From Paraspadella gotoi (Eukaryota > Chaetognatha): a stretch of DNA of 64,000 nt. The translations under genes and the position numbers were made by a program. Where the stretch lies: assembly GCA_051294375.1 (NCBI GenBank), contig CM119270.1, positions 7,705,817-7,769,816 of the forward strand. Direction: 5' to 3'. Under the pieces are notes generated by a model, which ran no database searches, was not told where the DNA came from, and saw only the letters and a program-made list of their open reading frames with translations. How positions within the stretch are numbered: position 1 is the first letter of the stretch; every line of letters starts with the position of its first letter. This document shows positions 24,560-35,768 of the stretch, one piece after another.

Positions 24560-25950
24560 TCTCATTTGCATAATTGAGTAGATTTTTTACATAATTCTTT
24601 CTCTTTTTTACCTTTTCGAGGTCAATCACGAAAAAGAAAAAAAAAACTTGATTTGAATAAAAAATCAATGAAACTTTTTTCATCCCCGTTTTATCAGTCG
24701 TCACAACAAAAAAGGGACGAGTGAATAAAAAAAAAACAAAAAAACAAAAAAACCGAAACAAGCGTCAGAATCACAAAAAAAAAAAAAAAAAATGAAACGG
24801 AAGGAAAAAAAAACGAAAATCGACGTCGATGATAAAATTCATCTCACGCAAACTGTGAAAACCGTTTTTTTTATTCGCGGCGCCGCGATAAGATGTGAAG
24901 TGTGAAGTGTGATGTGTGATGCGATTGTGATGTGATGTGTTTCTATTTCTGGTGAATTTGTTCTTTGAGGACAACGTTCATGTGTCGGTTTTTTTTTTAC
25001 TCAAAATTGTTACTGACAACGAACCTGATGTGTAGTAAATGAAGTCTAAAAATGATTCAAATAAAGTGAGATTGTATGTATTATTTGTATTTTTTTTATT
25101 ATTACTATTTGTACTTTTTTAATTTTTCTATTGAACTTTTCCTTTTTTTTATTTCTCTTTCCCCTTTTTTTAAATTCTTGTTCTTAAATTTCGCTTCGCT
25201 GCCAAATCGATAGAAATCGAAATTGGTTCGCGAGTCACGTGAATAATCGGCTAAAGAATCAATCCAAGTGAAACTTTTTAAATCTTCATGTCCTTGGCTT
25301 TTTTTCTTATTCACAAAGTCTCACAGTTCACTGTCCAGTTAATTACAGTCGTTCAACTAACGATATTTTTAATGGTAAAGTCGATGTAAAAATTCAATTT
25401 TCTTTCTTTCTCTTTGAATTGAATTCAATTTCAAAGATTCAAGGGAATCGAATGTCTTTCTAATGCGTTCATCCTTATTTCTAATCGACCGCAGAGAAAA
25501 CACGACCGATCACAAAATGAAAAAGGAAACATTTTCGAAACAAAATCGCGAACATAAGTGAAAACTACATTAAAAGAAATAAAGAAAATAAAAAAAACAA
25601 CGACCCACAAAAAAAATAAAAAAAAACAAAATTTCCTCTTCGAGATGTCATCAGTAAATTATAATCGAGCGCTGAGTCAGCGTGGACTCTGGAGGCAGGT
25701 TCGTTCCGTACGGCTTGTATAAAGTGTAATTAATCTATTGACCAATCAATTTTAACGTTCATTGTGTATAATATTGTGTTTGTCACGACGTCAACCAATC
25801 TGTCCAAATTTGCTTCCAGCCTTAAGTTAGTAATACAGCTGTTTGAGCTTCAGTTTGTTTCCCTTTAATATTCCTTTTATCTTTTTTTTCTCGTTCACCG
25901 TGAAGAGGATAATAAAAAAAATTAAGAAAAAATAATTAATACGAAAAAAC
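24560..25950. other. Non-coding flank upstream of the cyclotransferase-like gene
   Basis: AT-rich with poly-A and poly-T runs. One CACGTG lies at about 25236. No TATA box or other core promoter element could be assigned with confidence. It is the expected promoter side of the gene starting at 25955. Confidence 0.4.
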
Positions 25951-25954
25951 CAAA

Positions 25955-26080
25955 ATGACGACCAGTGGCAGTGCGATAGAAATTGAGACGACGTCGACAA
26001 CGACAGTTTTTTTCCGGCGTAAACCGAAAGTGGCACCCGAGAACGAATCGACGGATTCCGCGTCGCATCTGTCACTTCGA
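25955..26080 (+). CDS. GGCT-like gene, exon 1
   Basis: Begins at ATG in an AAAATGACG context and encodes a Ser/Thr-rich N-terminus of 42 aa with no homology to the domain. Two phase-0 donors are possible (26081 or 26093), both poor matches to consensus, so this exon is the least certain of the model. Confidence 0.55.
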
Positions 26081-26089
26081 GTTTTTACA

Positions 26090-26162
<73 letters not shown>

Positions 26163-28384
26163 TCCGCCGTGCCCCTCGGCGCACAAATTGACGAAATCAA
26201 CAAAATTTGACAACAACAACAACAATTTTTTCTCTCTAGGTTTCGACGACGCAAACGTCGACGCCAGATGGTGAAAGGTTCTACCTCTTCACCTGCGGAC
26301 CGGAGATGCTGGAAGAGCTCGTCAAGGAGATATGCCCCTCGGCAAAGGTCTCAATTGGAATTGAATTAATTCTATTATTTTAATTTCCTTCTATATAAAT
26401 GTTTTTTTTTAATTTTGCACTTTTTTTTCTCTATTTTCTCACTCATTAACTTTTCTCTTTATCTCACACTTTCATTTTTTTGCTCTTCACCAACTTTTCA
26501 CTCTGTTCACGCCCTTTTTTTTTCTCATTCATTTCTCACACCTTTGCTTCTTTCTTTCGCCCTTTTTCTTTTTCTTTTACTTTCTTTTTTCTTTCCTTGA
26601 ATCTTCCGTACTGATTTTCCTTATTCCTTTCCTGAACTCCCATTTACCTAATTCTCTCCTTTCTATTTTTCATGCCATCTCTGCCTCTCTCTTTGCCATT
26701 CTTTCCTTTTTTAATACCTTTTTTTCCTTTTTTCTTCCTCCTCTTTCTCATTTCCTTCCTTTCTTCTTTTCTTTTCCTCCTCCCTTCCTCCTTTTCCTCT
26801 TCCTCCGTTCAGTTCGTCGGCGTCGGCTGCGTCGACGGCTTCAAATTGGTCTTCAGAGGCGAAAGCGAGAAGTGGAGAGGAGCGTTAGCGACGCCCGCGG
26901 GGGACGACGACGACGGCGACGACGACGACAACGGAGACAACGACGACGGTCGAATTCTCGGTGTCGTCTGGTCGATTCTTCGTTCGGAAGTTTACCTGCT
27001 GGACACTTACGTAAGAAGAATTGATGTTTTTTCTTTGTTTTTATCACTAAACAATCAAACTTGTGGATAATATTGAAGCTCTCAACTATTTTTTGTTGCT
27101 TATCATATTTCTTAAGTATCAATAGCTACAAAATATTGATCACTGTTTTAAATTTATCCTGAAATAACAAGTTAATTACGAGCCTTTCAACAAAACAAAA
27201 ACTTCTGCCGAAATACGAATAATAAACAAAAACGAAAATAAAACATCGAATTCAGGTTTTTGGTTTTATCTCAGATCAGAGGAGAGAATACCATGTACCG
27301 TGTACTTTCACGAGAGGGCTTCAAGTCTTAATTTAATGTTCTTTTTCACTCTTTTTCTCTGGCTCCCACTATCCGCTACTTTTTATATCTCTCTCTCTCT
27401 TTCTCGCCGTCTCCTACTCACTCCCACTTTTTCTCCCACTCTCTCCTACCAGGACGGAGGCCAGTCCCCCATCAAATCGATCCAAGTCACGACGCGGGGT
27501 CAGAGCGTGCTGCGCTGCCGAGCCTACGAAGCAGCAGCAGCCGCCTCCGCAGCCGCCAACCAGGCCGACCTCGCCCCCTGTGAAGAGGAGGAGGCGAAGG
27601 AGGACGAGGATGACGCGAGGAAGACGGAGGAGAGTCTCGACTCTGGCGTCGACGGACTTGTCCGGACAGACGGACAGAAAACCGAGATACAGTAAGAAAT
27701 ACAGCGATACTGTAAGAGCAAGACTTTACATATAGACTTTTTAAAGAGCTCGTTTTTGGGATAATCAAACTCGGATAAGACTGTTATAACAAGCACCAAG
27801 AAATGAATACTATATTTATTTCACATTAATTTATATTGTATATTACGATATTTTCAAAATATTTTTCATCTTATATCCAACAAATGACAAAAACAGTATT
27901 GTTTAGAGTGTGATATAAGTAGAGTTTTGGAGAAAATTGAAGGAATTATACAATTTAAACATGAAGGAAGTAGTAATAGAATTCTATGGACATGAAAAAA
28001 GGGTCGATGTCGCATCATCACTGTCTGTAGACATTTGGAGCTGACTGTTTCTTCATTTTCTCTCGATTTCGTCACGCCAACATGATTTTTTCATTCTTGT
28101 TTCTTACTGTAAATAATAAGTATTATAATGACCAGCTCCATTTCAAGCTGTAACTAATTTTTTTCGTGTTTAAACTCGAGCAGATTCAGTCATTCCGAAA
28201 TAAGAAATAAAAATTTAAATGCAAAGAATGAGAACGGTATCGAAAAATTGGCGATGAGTTCAAGCATCAAAAAGGAAAAAAATTAATATATATATTAGTA
28301 ATATAAATGTTTTCTTTAAAAGATTAAAACTAATATAGGAAAAATAGTATTTTTTTCAATTTTCATTTGTAAAGCATCTCTTAT

Positions 28385-28424
<40 letters not shown>

Positions 28425-29916
28425 AATAATAACGACAGGGAATAATATCTATACTTAGTAAATAATAAATGTAACTAAAAACTAGTATCGATTAGACTTC
28501 ATTTTTTCTCTTTTTGAAACGATTTCATTCTTTCATTCTCTTAATCATTAGCCTATTTATTAATATTGAAACAATAGGCGACGATTTATAAAAACAGTTT
28601 GAGTTGTTTCACAATAAACAACAGGTTAAAAACACTTAATAAAACTAACTTAGAAATATTTGGTCAAATTTGGTCAAATGCTTGGGCTTGTTCCTACGGT
28701 CCATCGCAAAATAAATAATAAAGTCTTTGTGAATAATGTGCAAAGTTAGCTAAAGATAACTTTCCATAGCTTCTCGAACCCCCGAAAAATTCTGGAACGT
28801 GTCTTGAACTAGGAATTAGAGTTGGGTTAAAGACGTCGTCACTCCTGTAGAGTCGGTAACACGTTGGGATTAAATAGGAAACAATAAATCAAAAGGTGAG
28901 AACTGAGGGAACCAAGTCATAAGAGGTAAAACCTGGGCCATGCACGCTACAAGTCGCTACATTTGTCTTTATGAAAGAACTTTATGTTTACTGTACATTG
29001 CTAATAAATATAGAACAAGAAACAAAAAAAATTTTTGTCACGTTGAAACCACTCAATCCACACAACGGACAAAGTTGCCTTCCCACAATCGCAAATGAGA
29101 AAATGCCACGGTTCTAGAGGGATTCTGACTCGAGGTCATATGGAAGCGCATTGAGTAACATCTGAAGGTCTCCCTTAACTCCATGGGCACGATTCCGACG
29201 TGATCGCTGGTATCGTTGGCCCACTTTATGTTGTTGTGAATCATCAGAGTATTCCATTGGGATGATGGACTGGTTAAATCAACTGGTGCATCGCAACTAG
29301 GTCCGTTTCGACCCGCGAACAAATACCACGTCGGCACAGTCAACCAGTACTTGAAGCGGTCGGCCCGCGGTTTGAAGGCGATCTTCCTCACCACCATCGG
29401 ACGAGGCAGGTGGAGAAAGACGATATGAGACCCATTGGAGTCTCTGCCAGAGTGCCACCCTTTTGTGTGACGGGAGAGAAGGTTTTGCGCAAAAAAATTG
29501 TTGTCATAACGGGACGATGCCGTCGCTGAGACGTTTGTCAAGTTGATCAAACCGCCTTAGAAAAAATAAATGAATGTTTCCTGTTACTTTTTGTTACTTT
29601 TTGCCATTATGGTCATCTACGATTTGGCAGTCGTCATTTATTTCGTTTTTGCCGTCTGTGTCCAAAGGTAAGGCTCCAATGTTCAAAGATTTCCTTACCT
29701 CTCTCGCATTGCAATTGCTTCATTAGAGACTTCTCAATCTGCATTTGTCCCAAAACTCGCGACAGCAAAATAGACAGGACCATGTAACAATCGTTGAAAT
29801 ACATTTTTTTAGTGTTAAGAAACGAAGGAACGCTGAGATGGACACAAAACACAAAACACAAAACTCAGAGAGAGAAAGACAGAGCGAGAGAGAGAGAGAA
29901 ATAGAGAGAGAGAGAT

Positions 29917-29965
<49 letters not shown>

Positions 29966-32142
29966 ACGGTATCTGTTACAAAAAGGTGCAAAAAAAAAAA
30001 CTTTCATCGAATTTGCATCAGATATCCTTGAGTGCTAAGGCATTCCGATTCATACTTTTTAATAAATAATTTTACACAGAAAATAGTTTATCAGGTTTAT
30101 AAAGTTAAATTATTGAATCCTTAACGGTTAAAACTTCACTGTTAATAACGGTGAAAATTTTTTAAAACTTAATTCAATTTGTCTGTCCATCAGTCCCACA
30201 CCAAAATTTTGTCGATACGTCACTTAGATCATGTGAGAACATTGAATTATGATAAACTATGGAAAATAATTTATGTCCGTCATTACGTACCTCCGTCCGT
30301 CATTCTGTCAGTCTGTCTATCCATCCGTCAGTTGAGGCTCTTAAAAGCTTTAAGCTATAACATTTGAAAAATGATACGAGCTCATAATCGCTTTGAATAT
30401 TATTTGTTTTTTGTTTGTTTTTCCTCCTTTATACATTTATATTATGAAATAATCAAAGTTACTAAATTAACCGATTTTAACCGTTCACGGGTAAAAATTA
30501 AACTCTAAATTAAATTGTAAATTAAACTCGTAAAAAACTTCAAAATTTTAAATAAATTTTCAACTGGGAAATCAAGTAATCAAATCTCATATTTTGTAGC
30601 GAGTAAGAATTAGGAATTCCACTTTAAATTCCGTTTCTTAATAAAACTCGTTGTTTATATAAACAAAAATAAACTTTGTTTTCATTGAAAGCTTGAATTG
30701 TTAAAGAATTTCCTTCTTATTTGTAAATCAGAAGCCAAACGCAATCGTCATCATCGGGGGTTGCGACGACGACGCCAACAACGAAATTGCGGCCCAGCGC
30801 CCTCTACATGAGACTCTGCATTGCCGGCGCAATGCAGCACGATCTGCCGCCCACCTACCTGAGAAAGCTTCGACAGGTAGGAACTCTTACGAGTTTAATT
30901 TGATTTAATATCGCGCTGATGAAATTGACTGTATAGTAAGGCGTAGTAAAATTCCTAAGTTTAACTTTAATTAAAATTCTAAAAGTGAGGAACGAACAAC
31001 ATTATACTTATGAACATTTATTTATAAAAAAAATTATATTAGGAGAAAAACAATTTTTATTTGTTTTGACAACGAATTTTAGTGACAATTTGACAGACAT
31101 GTTTCGACTCTGTATTTTAGAGTCTTCATCAGTGTTTGACAATATTCAAGTTTTTCTCTTTAACATTAACAACGAAATCGAAAGTCTATACACAAAAAAA
31201 ATTATAATAAATTTTACAATTTACGCAGTAAGCCATATTTATACTAGTACTAAACCAATAAATGTTAAAAGTTCAAAACAGTTTTTTCTAAGATTTTTTG
31301 CAGATTTGGATTTGTCATAAAAAGTTGATAAAAAGAAATATAACTCTTTTTGAAAAATTCCTTCATTAAGTGGGTCAAAAATTAGAAAAAGCTATATTTT
31401 AAACTGAAATTTAACTTTTTATATATTAAATATAGTTTTTTTAATTTTTAACCTACTTAATGAAAGAATTTTTAAAAATGAATTATATTTTCTTCTATCA
31501 ACTTTTGACGAGGAATTCAAATCTGCAATCAAAATTAAGAAAAGTCTATTTTGAAATAAATATAGCCTACTGCGAAAATTAAAAAACATAAAATTAATTT
31601 TTTTTACAAATTAATGTTCACTGATGGTATGTTGTTCATAATTAACTTTCACTACGCCTTACTGTATAGGTCACAGTTATACAGAAATGCGTATTTCTCA
31701 GTTGAACGCTTAATTTCTCATCTCTTACTTGTGTAATATGGCCGGATACTAATCGTTCACTCCCTAACCACATATCTTTCGCCTCCCAACCTCGCCCGGA
31801 GGCCGCATAGCAGTTAAACGGGGCGTTGAACAAACCCGTAGCCCGGTGCTTGAGCAATGAGCATGATCCGAATCTCAAGCACTGATGTTTTATGACCGCT
31901 TTACCAGTTAATTCATAACTATTTTTCTCTCTCTTGAAGTATTCGCTCAGCTTATATTAATCGACTCCGAACTGAATTTCCCTTTCGTCTACTGATTTTG
32001 TTCATTTGTTTCTCGATCGATCGATCAGGTGAAATCGGCGTCGATCGCTCCGGCGCCAGGCGCTCTCTCCCCGACGGTCGAACAGGCGATGCTAAGGATG
32101 GAAGGCGATTCGAGCGACGAGGAGAGTGACAGCGATTTTTGA
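25955..32142 (+). CDS. Gamma-glutamylcyclotransferase-like protein, active site altered (6 exons)
   Basis: Model: join(25955-26080, 26240-26347, 26813-27010, 27453-27691, 30732-30876, 32029-32142), 930 nt, 309 aa. The GGCT fold is recognisable in order: FYLFTCGPEML (res. 56-66) aligns to the FAYGSNL loop, then FVGVGCVDGFKLVF, then WRGALATP, then GVVWSI, LLDTYDGG (res. 140-147), RCRAYE, and LYMRLCIAGAMQHDLPPTYL near the C-terminus. Human GGCT removes 5-oxoproline from gamma-glutamyl amino acids using the YGSN substrate loop and Glu98. Here the loop reads CGPE and the aligned Glu is Asp145, so activity is doubtful. Extra segments: an Asp-rich run in exon 3, an Ala/Glu-rich insert in exon 4, a Ser/Thr-rich insert in exon 5 and an acidic tail (DSSDEESDSDF). 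The exon 1 donor is weak (CGA|GTTTTT at 26081, or 26093 with four more codons, 313 aa). Introns 4 and 5 carry a nested gene and a transposon. Confidence 0.8.
26094..26160. repeat. (CT)n microsatellite forming most of intron 1
   Basis: About 33 CT units lie inside the 159-bp intron 1 (26081-26239) on its coding strand, a long pyrimidine tract upstream of the acceptor TCTCTCTAG. Confidence 0.95.
26240..26347 (+). CDS. GGCT-like gene, exon 2 (substrate-loop exon)
   Basis: Acceptor TTTTTTCTCTCTAG, donor AAG|GTCTCA, phase 0 at both ends. Encodes residues 43-78, including FTCGPEM at the position of the FAYGSNL loop of the family. Confidence 0.85.
26813..27010 (+). CDS. GGCT-like gene, exon 3
   Basis: Preceded by a long pyrimidine tract; donor TAC|GTAAGA; phase 0. 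Encodes residues 79-144 (FKLVF, WRGALATP, an Asp-rich expansion made of GAC/GGC/AAC triplets, GVVWSI, YLLDTY). Confidence 0.9.
27453..27691 (+). CDS. GGCT-like gene, exon 4
   Basis: Acceptor CTCTCCTACCAG, donor ATACA|GTAAGA, phase 0 to phase 2. Starts DGGQSPIKSIQV, where the first Asp replaces the catalytic Glu of the family, followed by VLRCRAYE. A 50-residue low-complexity Ala/Glu/Asp insertion follows, not present in human GGCT. Confidence 0.85.
29053..29804 (-). CDS. Secreted F5/8 type C (discoidin)-like protein, nested in an intron
   Basis: Model: complement(join(29053-29555, 29699-29804)), 609 nt, 202 aa. Intron 29556-29698 (143 bp) has donor GAGAG|GTAAGG and acceptor TTTTTTCTAAG. Residues 1-20 (YMVLSILLSRVLG) look like a signal peptide. 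The rest reads as a galactose-binding-like discoidin domain: VSATASSRYDNNFFAQNLL, GWHSG, IVFLHLPRPMVVRKIAF, and a C-terminal FSHLRLWEGNFVRC. Cys33 and Cys200 bracket the domain, as the disulfide pair of F5/8C domains does. N-glycosylation sequons occur at NLT (40), NVS (43), NGS (76) and NDT. Such domains bind glycans, lipids or cell surfaces; the ligand is unknown. An in-frame ATG at 29783 is an alternative start. Confidence 0.75.
29866..29961. repeat. (GA)n interrupted microsatellite
   Basis: Lies just 5' of the nested F5/8C-like gene, within its likely promoter or 5' leader. Confidence 0.95.
30732..30876 (+). CDS. GGCT-like gene, exon 5
   Basis: Acceptor TTTGTAAATCAG, donor CAG|GTAGGA, phase 2 to phase 0. 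A Ser/Thr-rich stretch is followed by LYMRLCIAGAMQHDLPPTYL, matching the family's C-terminal helix (human YKKIICMGAKENGLPLEY). Confidence 0.9.
30935..31663. mobile_element. Non-autonomous terminal-inverted-repeat DNA element (0.73 kb)
   Basis: Ends are AGTAAGGCGTAGT and its exact reverse complement ACTACGCCTTACT. Inverted similarity continues inward (AACAACAT, TGAACATT and TAAAAAAAATTA in both arms). It is flanked by GTAT on both sides. The same data fit a TA target duplication with ends YAGTAAGGCGTAGTRAAA, as in the Tc1/mariner/pogo group. No transposase is encoded. It sits in intron 5 of the GGCT-like gene and contains a hammerhead-like motif at 31096-31132. Confidence 0.85.
31096..31132 (-). 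other. Hammerhead-ribozyme-like motif, copy 1
   Basis: Minus strand: CTGATGA, an extra A, a 6-bp stem GACTCT/AGAGTC with 7-nt loop, then GAAAC and ATGTC. CUGAUGA, stem II, GAAA and a UH cleavage site form the hammerhead core. Here one A is extra before the stem, and stem III would be only ACAUGU-sized. The three bases on each side (ACA before, TGT after) could start stem I. Self-cleavage is not shown. Confidence 0.4.
31740..31880 (-). other. GC-rich island in intron 5, possible repeat remnant
   Basis: Next to the transposon, an unusually GC-rich stretch is open on the minus strand (LFNAPFNCYAASGRGWEAKD). The protein is not recognised. It could be a fragment of another repeat or of a gene captured by one. 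Confidence 0.25.
32029..32142 (+). CDS. GGCT-like gene, exon 6 (last)
   Basis: Acceptor CGATCGATCGATCAG; 37 codons plus TGA at 32140-32142. Ends in an acidic Ser/Asp/Glu tail suited to CK2-type phosphorylation (inference). Confidence 0.85.
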   Translation: MKSASIAPAPGALSPTVEQAMLRMEGDSSDEESDSDF

Positions 32143-32563
32143 TTGGTCGAAATCTCTGATTGGTTAATTTGATTCGATTTATTAAGTATTTGAATGTCTC
32201 GCTATTTTCTTTATCTTTTCTCCTTTTTTTTTTCTTTATGATCTTTATGTACAATGTAAGTAAAATTGTTTGGCAGAGTTTTACATTTACTCTTTTACTC
32301 GTCTGATCTTATGTACATCTCAGTTTTCATTTGTTAATAATTGACGCCAGATAACATGTTCTATGAATTTTGTACCTTGTGCTTTGACATTTTGATATGA
32401 CCTCTCCATAATATGGCCACTCCTTTAGAATATTTATGACTCACTCGTACAATTGCTTCTTTACTATGTAACCAACATTATCGAATAACTACGTGTAATT
32501 CTTTGCTACTTTTTGCTAACTTTGTTCCAAAACAATTAACATAAAGATAGTTTTATTCTTGGC

Positions 32564-32569
32564 AATAAA
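32564..32569 (+). terminator. Possible poly(A) signal of the GGCT-like gene
   Basis: AATAAA 422 bp after the stop codon. Other AATAAA hexamers occur in this AT-rich flank, so the true cleavage site is open. Confidence 0.3.
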
Positions 32570-32599
32570 ATCAGGAATTAGTTACAAACCATAGACAAA

Positions 32600-35500
32600 A
32601 TTAAATTACAGTCAACAAAGAAACCCCGACAATTGTGTTGCCATAAAAAATAAATATTTAATATTTAACTCTGGGCGAGCTAAGTTTGGCTTGTAAAGTT
32701 TTTTGTTTAGAACAAACAAAACAAACATAACATATAATCGGAATGTTGAAAATTATAAACGGCGACGACTGTATTTTGTTTATTTGTTTTTTTTGTTTTT
32801 TTTCATCGGGGAAACAAATTCAAACGTTTTGTGGTCACAGAATTTAAATCGCAAGTTTGATAAAAAAAATTAGCCCTGTAAAAAAAATTAACTATGATGG
32901 ATTTTTCACCATGATTTATCATAGTGTGAAATATAGCCGAATCCAGTTTTACAAAGGCACATTAGTTGTGAAATGTTCTTATTTGATTGGAAGGCATTAA
33001 ATGGCACAAGAAAATAGAAACAAAGATTATATTTATATTGTATTGCTGTCCCATTTTCACCATAAAATTTTTCTCTCAAACTTAGTTAGCGATCACGTAA
33101 AGACAGTTTTTGCGAAAAGAGATGGTCAAAATACTTAATGAGATCCTTATAAAACTGTATAAGAACTTTTTTTTGACAACCGCTTTTCTGTTTCAAAAAT
33201 TGCTACAAAATTCGCCCGATTCAAAACATTCGGAATTTTTTTACTCTATAATCGGATTAAGTTGCAGTTAAAACATATTAATCGATATAAATCAACCGTT
33301 TGAAGAAAATTTCTTATTCCGGTTGTGTTTAGAAAAAAACAACATACTAGAATAACATAAATCGTTTAATTTTGTTATTTAATGTAATAAAACAATGAAA
33401 TTCCAAGTGTCGCTTCATTAGCGGTTAAAATTTCCGGGCGATTTAAAAAAGACTCGGCAGTTCCATACGGACTACCGCATCTGGACAACTACTCGTTTCG
33501 GCCGATTGTTTAACCGGCCACTCTCAGAAAAATTAAAAAAAGGAAACTTTTTTTATCCAAAAGCTTCAACTTTCGTCAATAACGGAAAAATTAAAAAAGA
33601 AGAAAAAAAATCCGAAAAATTGTTTTTCGCGCCAAAACGCGCGAAGAAAACAAAATGAGAGAACAGAAAAAAAAACGCAGCAATTTAAAATAAAAACGAA
33701 GTAAATTGTCAATTTTTTTTTTCCCGGTCGCTCATGTAAAAAAGTAGAGAAAGGTGAAGTTTGAAACAAAAGGGTGCGCAAAACTATTCCACCTTTTCTA
33801 CGTAAAAAAACTAAAAAGTAAACAAAAGATCTTTTTCCTTTGTCAGGTGGTTCCATCTATTACGAGGTGCGGCTAAAACTATTTGACATCGCAACTTTTG
33901 TTTGCCGATCGACGGTTTGAAGATTTTACTCTTTATAAGCTCGATGGCATAAATCGGATTGGATTATGAGCTAATATTACATTCTAAACTATTTTCCGCC
34001 CAAAGCATAATTTTTGCATTACGTGTTAAGTAATTTTTATAATCAATCGGTTTTAGGATCTTTTTATGCTTAAAAAATGTATTAAATAGAATAAAAATAA
34101 GTGATTATACCATTGATGAAAAACATTCAGTAAAATCTGAGCTCATAAAGGTCGGGTCTTCATGTCGATGATTCAAACCCTTTTGCGATGCGTCGAAAAC
34201 TAAAATGGCGTTTCTGTTCTGTGTGGGAGATAGAAAGATAGAGAGACAGATACGGTTACAATTTTGTTTCAAAAATTTGGTGTCGTTGCTGTAGAATCCA
34301 GAACCATATATGGGAGACACAACTTGTCTCGAGTTCGTGATTATAAATCTAGATGTATAAATGTATCATATACAAGTAGGGACCAACTCCAGAGATAATA
34401 TAAAATTTCGACTATTAGAAATACTTTTAGTTGTCTTGACTAAATATTTAAACAATCATTTTCAAAAAAAATTTATATTATACGTCTTGATTAATTCATT
34501 AAATATTACTTGTCTTTTTTAATATTATAAAATTTTTTTTTAGAAATCTTAAATTTTTTGATGGATTCTGATAGAGCATTAAAAGTTAAATAAGAAATAT
34601 AATTACAGCTTTTAAAAATTCTTACGTTTTCTATGTGAAAAAATAAAAAAACTGATAAAATCATCGAAAGATGATGATGATGATGATTTTTTACGGTTTT
34701 TCTTATTTTTGACTAACTTATCATGAAAATATTTAAAAAGAATTATACTTTGTGTAGACAACTTTTTATGAGCTATCTGAATCTGGTCTTAAAATTTAAA
34801 AATTATCAAAACAAATTTTGGCCTTTCCTATTTATAAATAAATATTAAAAATTAATTATTTGGGTATAGAGCCACATAAGAAATGTTTTGTCCATTGAAA
34901 ATAATACTTAAAAATGTATAAATTTTCGTTTGAGCATATAATCATTCTAAATTTTTGATTCATTCCATTGAGTGGGGTTACCCCTAATACAAGTCACGTT
35001 AGAGGTCGCAACATTTAGGAATTAAAAGACTAGTGAAACTGACTAGCGATGTTATTTTGTTTTGTATTTTTTTATCCTCTACAAACTACCGACTGCGGCG
35101 AGGGAGAGAAAAAGTGAAGATTCTTCCCAGCATTGAAAAAAAAAAGAAAAATGAAAAAAAATAAGTTAAAGATGGCAAAAAACTTTAGTCGAATATATAA
35201 GAAAAGAAATCAGTGTACGGAGTTTGAGAGTAAGTCATATCATAATATCATAGGTGCGTGAAGATGGTTAAAATGACAAATTGTGCTTGTTGATAAATTT
35301 GGTGCCAGAAAATAAATTACATTATCGTATACCGAAGCCATTTTAAGTTATCAAATTCGACGGAACGGGGATGCGCGCGCACGATCGCGTTAAAACGATG
35401 GGCCAACCACCACCCGACGATCGAAACTCGGTTCTCGAACAAATGACCAAATTTGGAAGCGGCGAGGATGCGCGGTGAATGGGGAGGAGGTGCGGGGAGA

Positions 35501-35760
35501 CCCGAGGGAGGAAGTGAATGCTTTCTCATGCCTTTCCCGAAATAAATGTTATAATCATAACATCTCGTGTTATTTTACTATCATTAAAAAAAATTATTAA
35601 ACTGTAAACCCCAGGAATTTAAAAAAAAAAATTGGCTACAATGGTTGGAAATATACGGTCGTCTAAAATTCACTTTTAATTTTTAGTTATATATTGACCA
35701 TTTTTATTCTCGCTTTGTTATTATCGATAATTAAACAAATCCTACCTTTTTCTCTTTCTC
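32600..35760. other. AT-rich intergenic DNA between two convergent genes
   Basis: No supported gene. A minus-strand frame at 35317-35529 in a GC-richer patch has no recognisable domain. Remaining sequence is AT-rich with short A and T runs and a small GAT repeat at about 34670. Confidence 0.55.
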
Positions 35761-35762
35761 TA

Positions 35763-35768
35763 TTTATT
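35763..35768 (-). terminator. Possible poly(A) signal of the GLIS gene
   Basis: AATAAA on the minus strand, about 200 nt downstream of the stop codon. Another lies at about 35703. Confidence 0.4.

Larger units (their letters stand above)
27692..30731 (+). other. Intron 4 of the GGCT-like gene, hosting a nested gene
   Basis: 3.04-kb intron. Contains a (CTTT)n tract (28384-28424), the antisense two-exon F5/8C-like gene (29053-29804) and a (GA)n tract (29866-29961). Confidence 0.8.

Noticed and set aside
35317-35529. 70-codon minus-strand frame near the GLIS 3' end
   Set aside because: No domain and no splice link to the GLIS gene; probably 3' flank.
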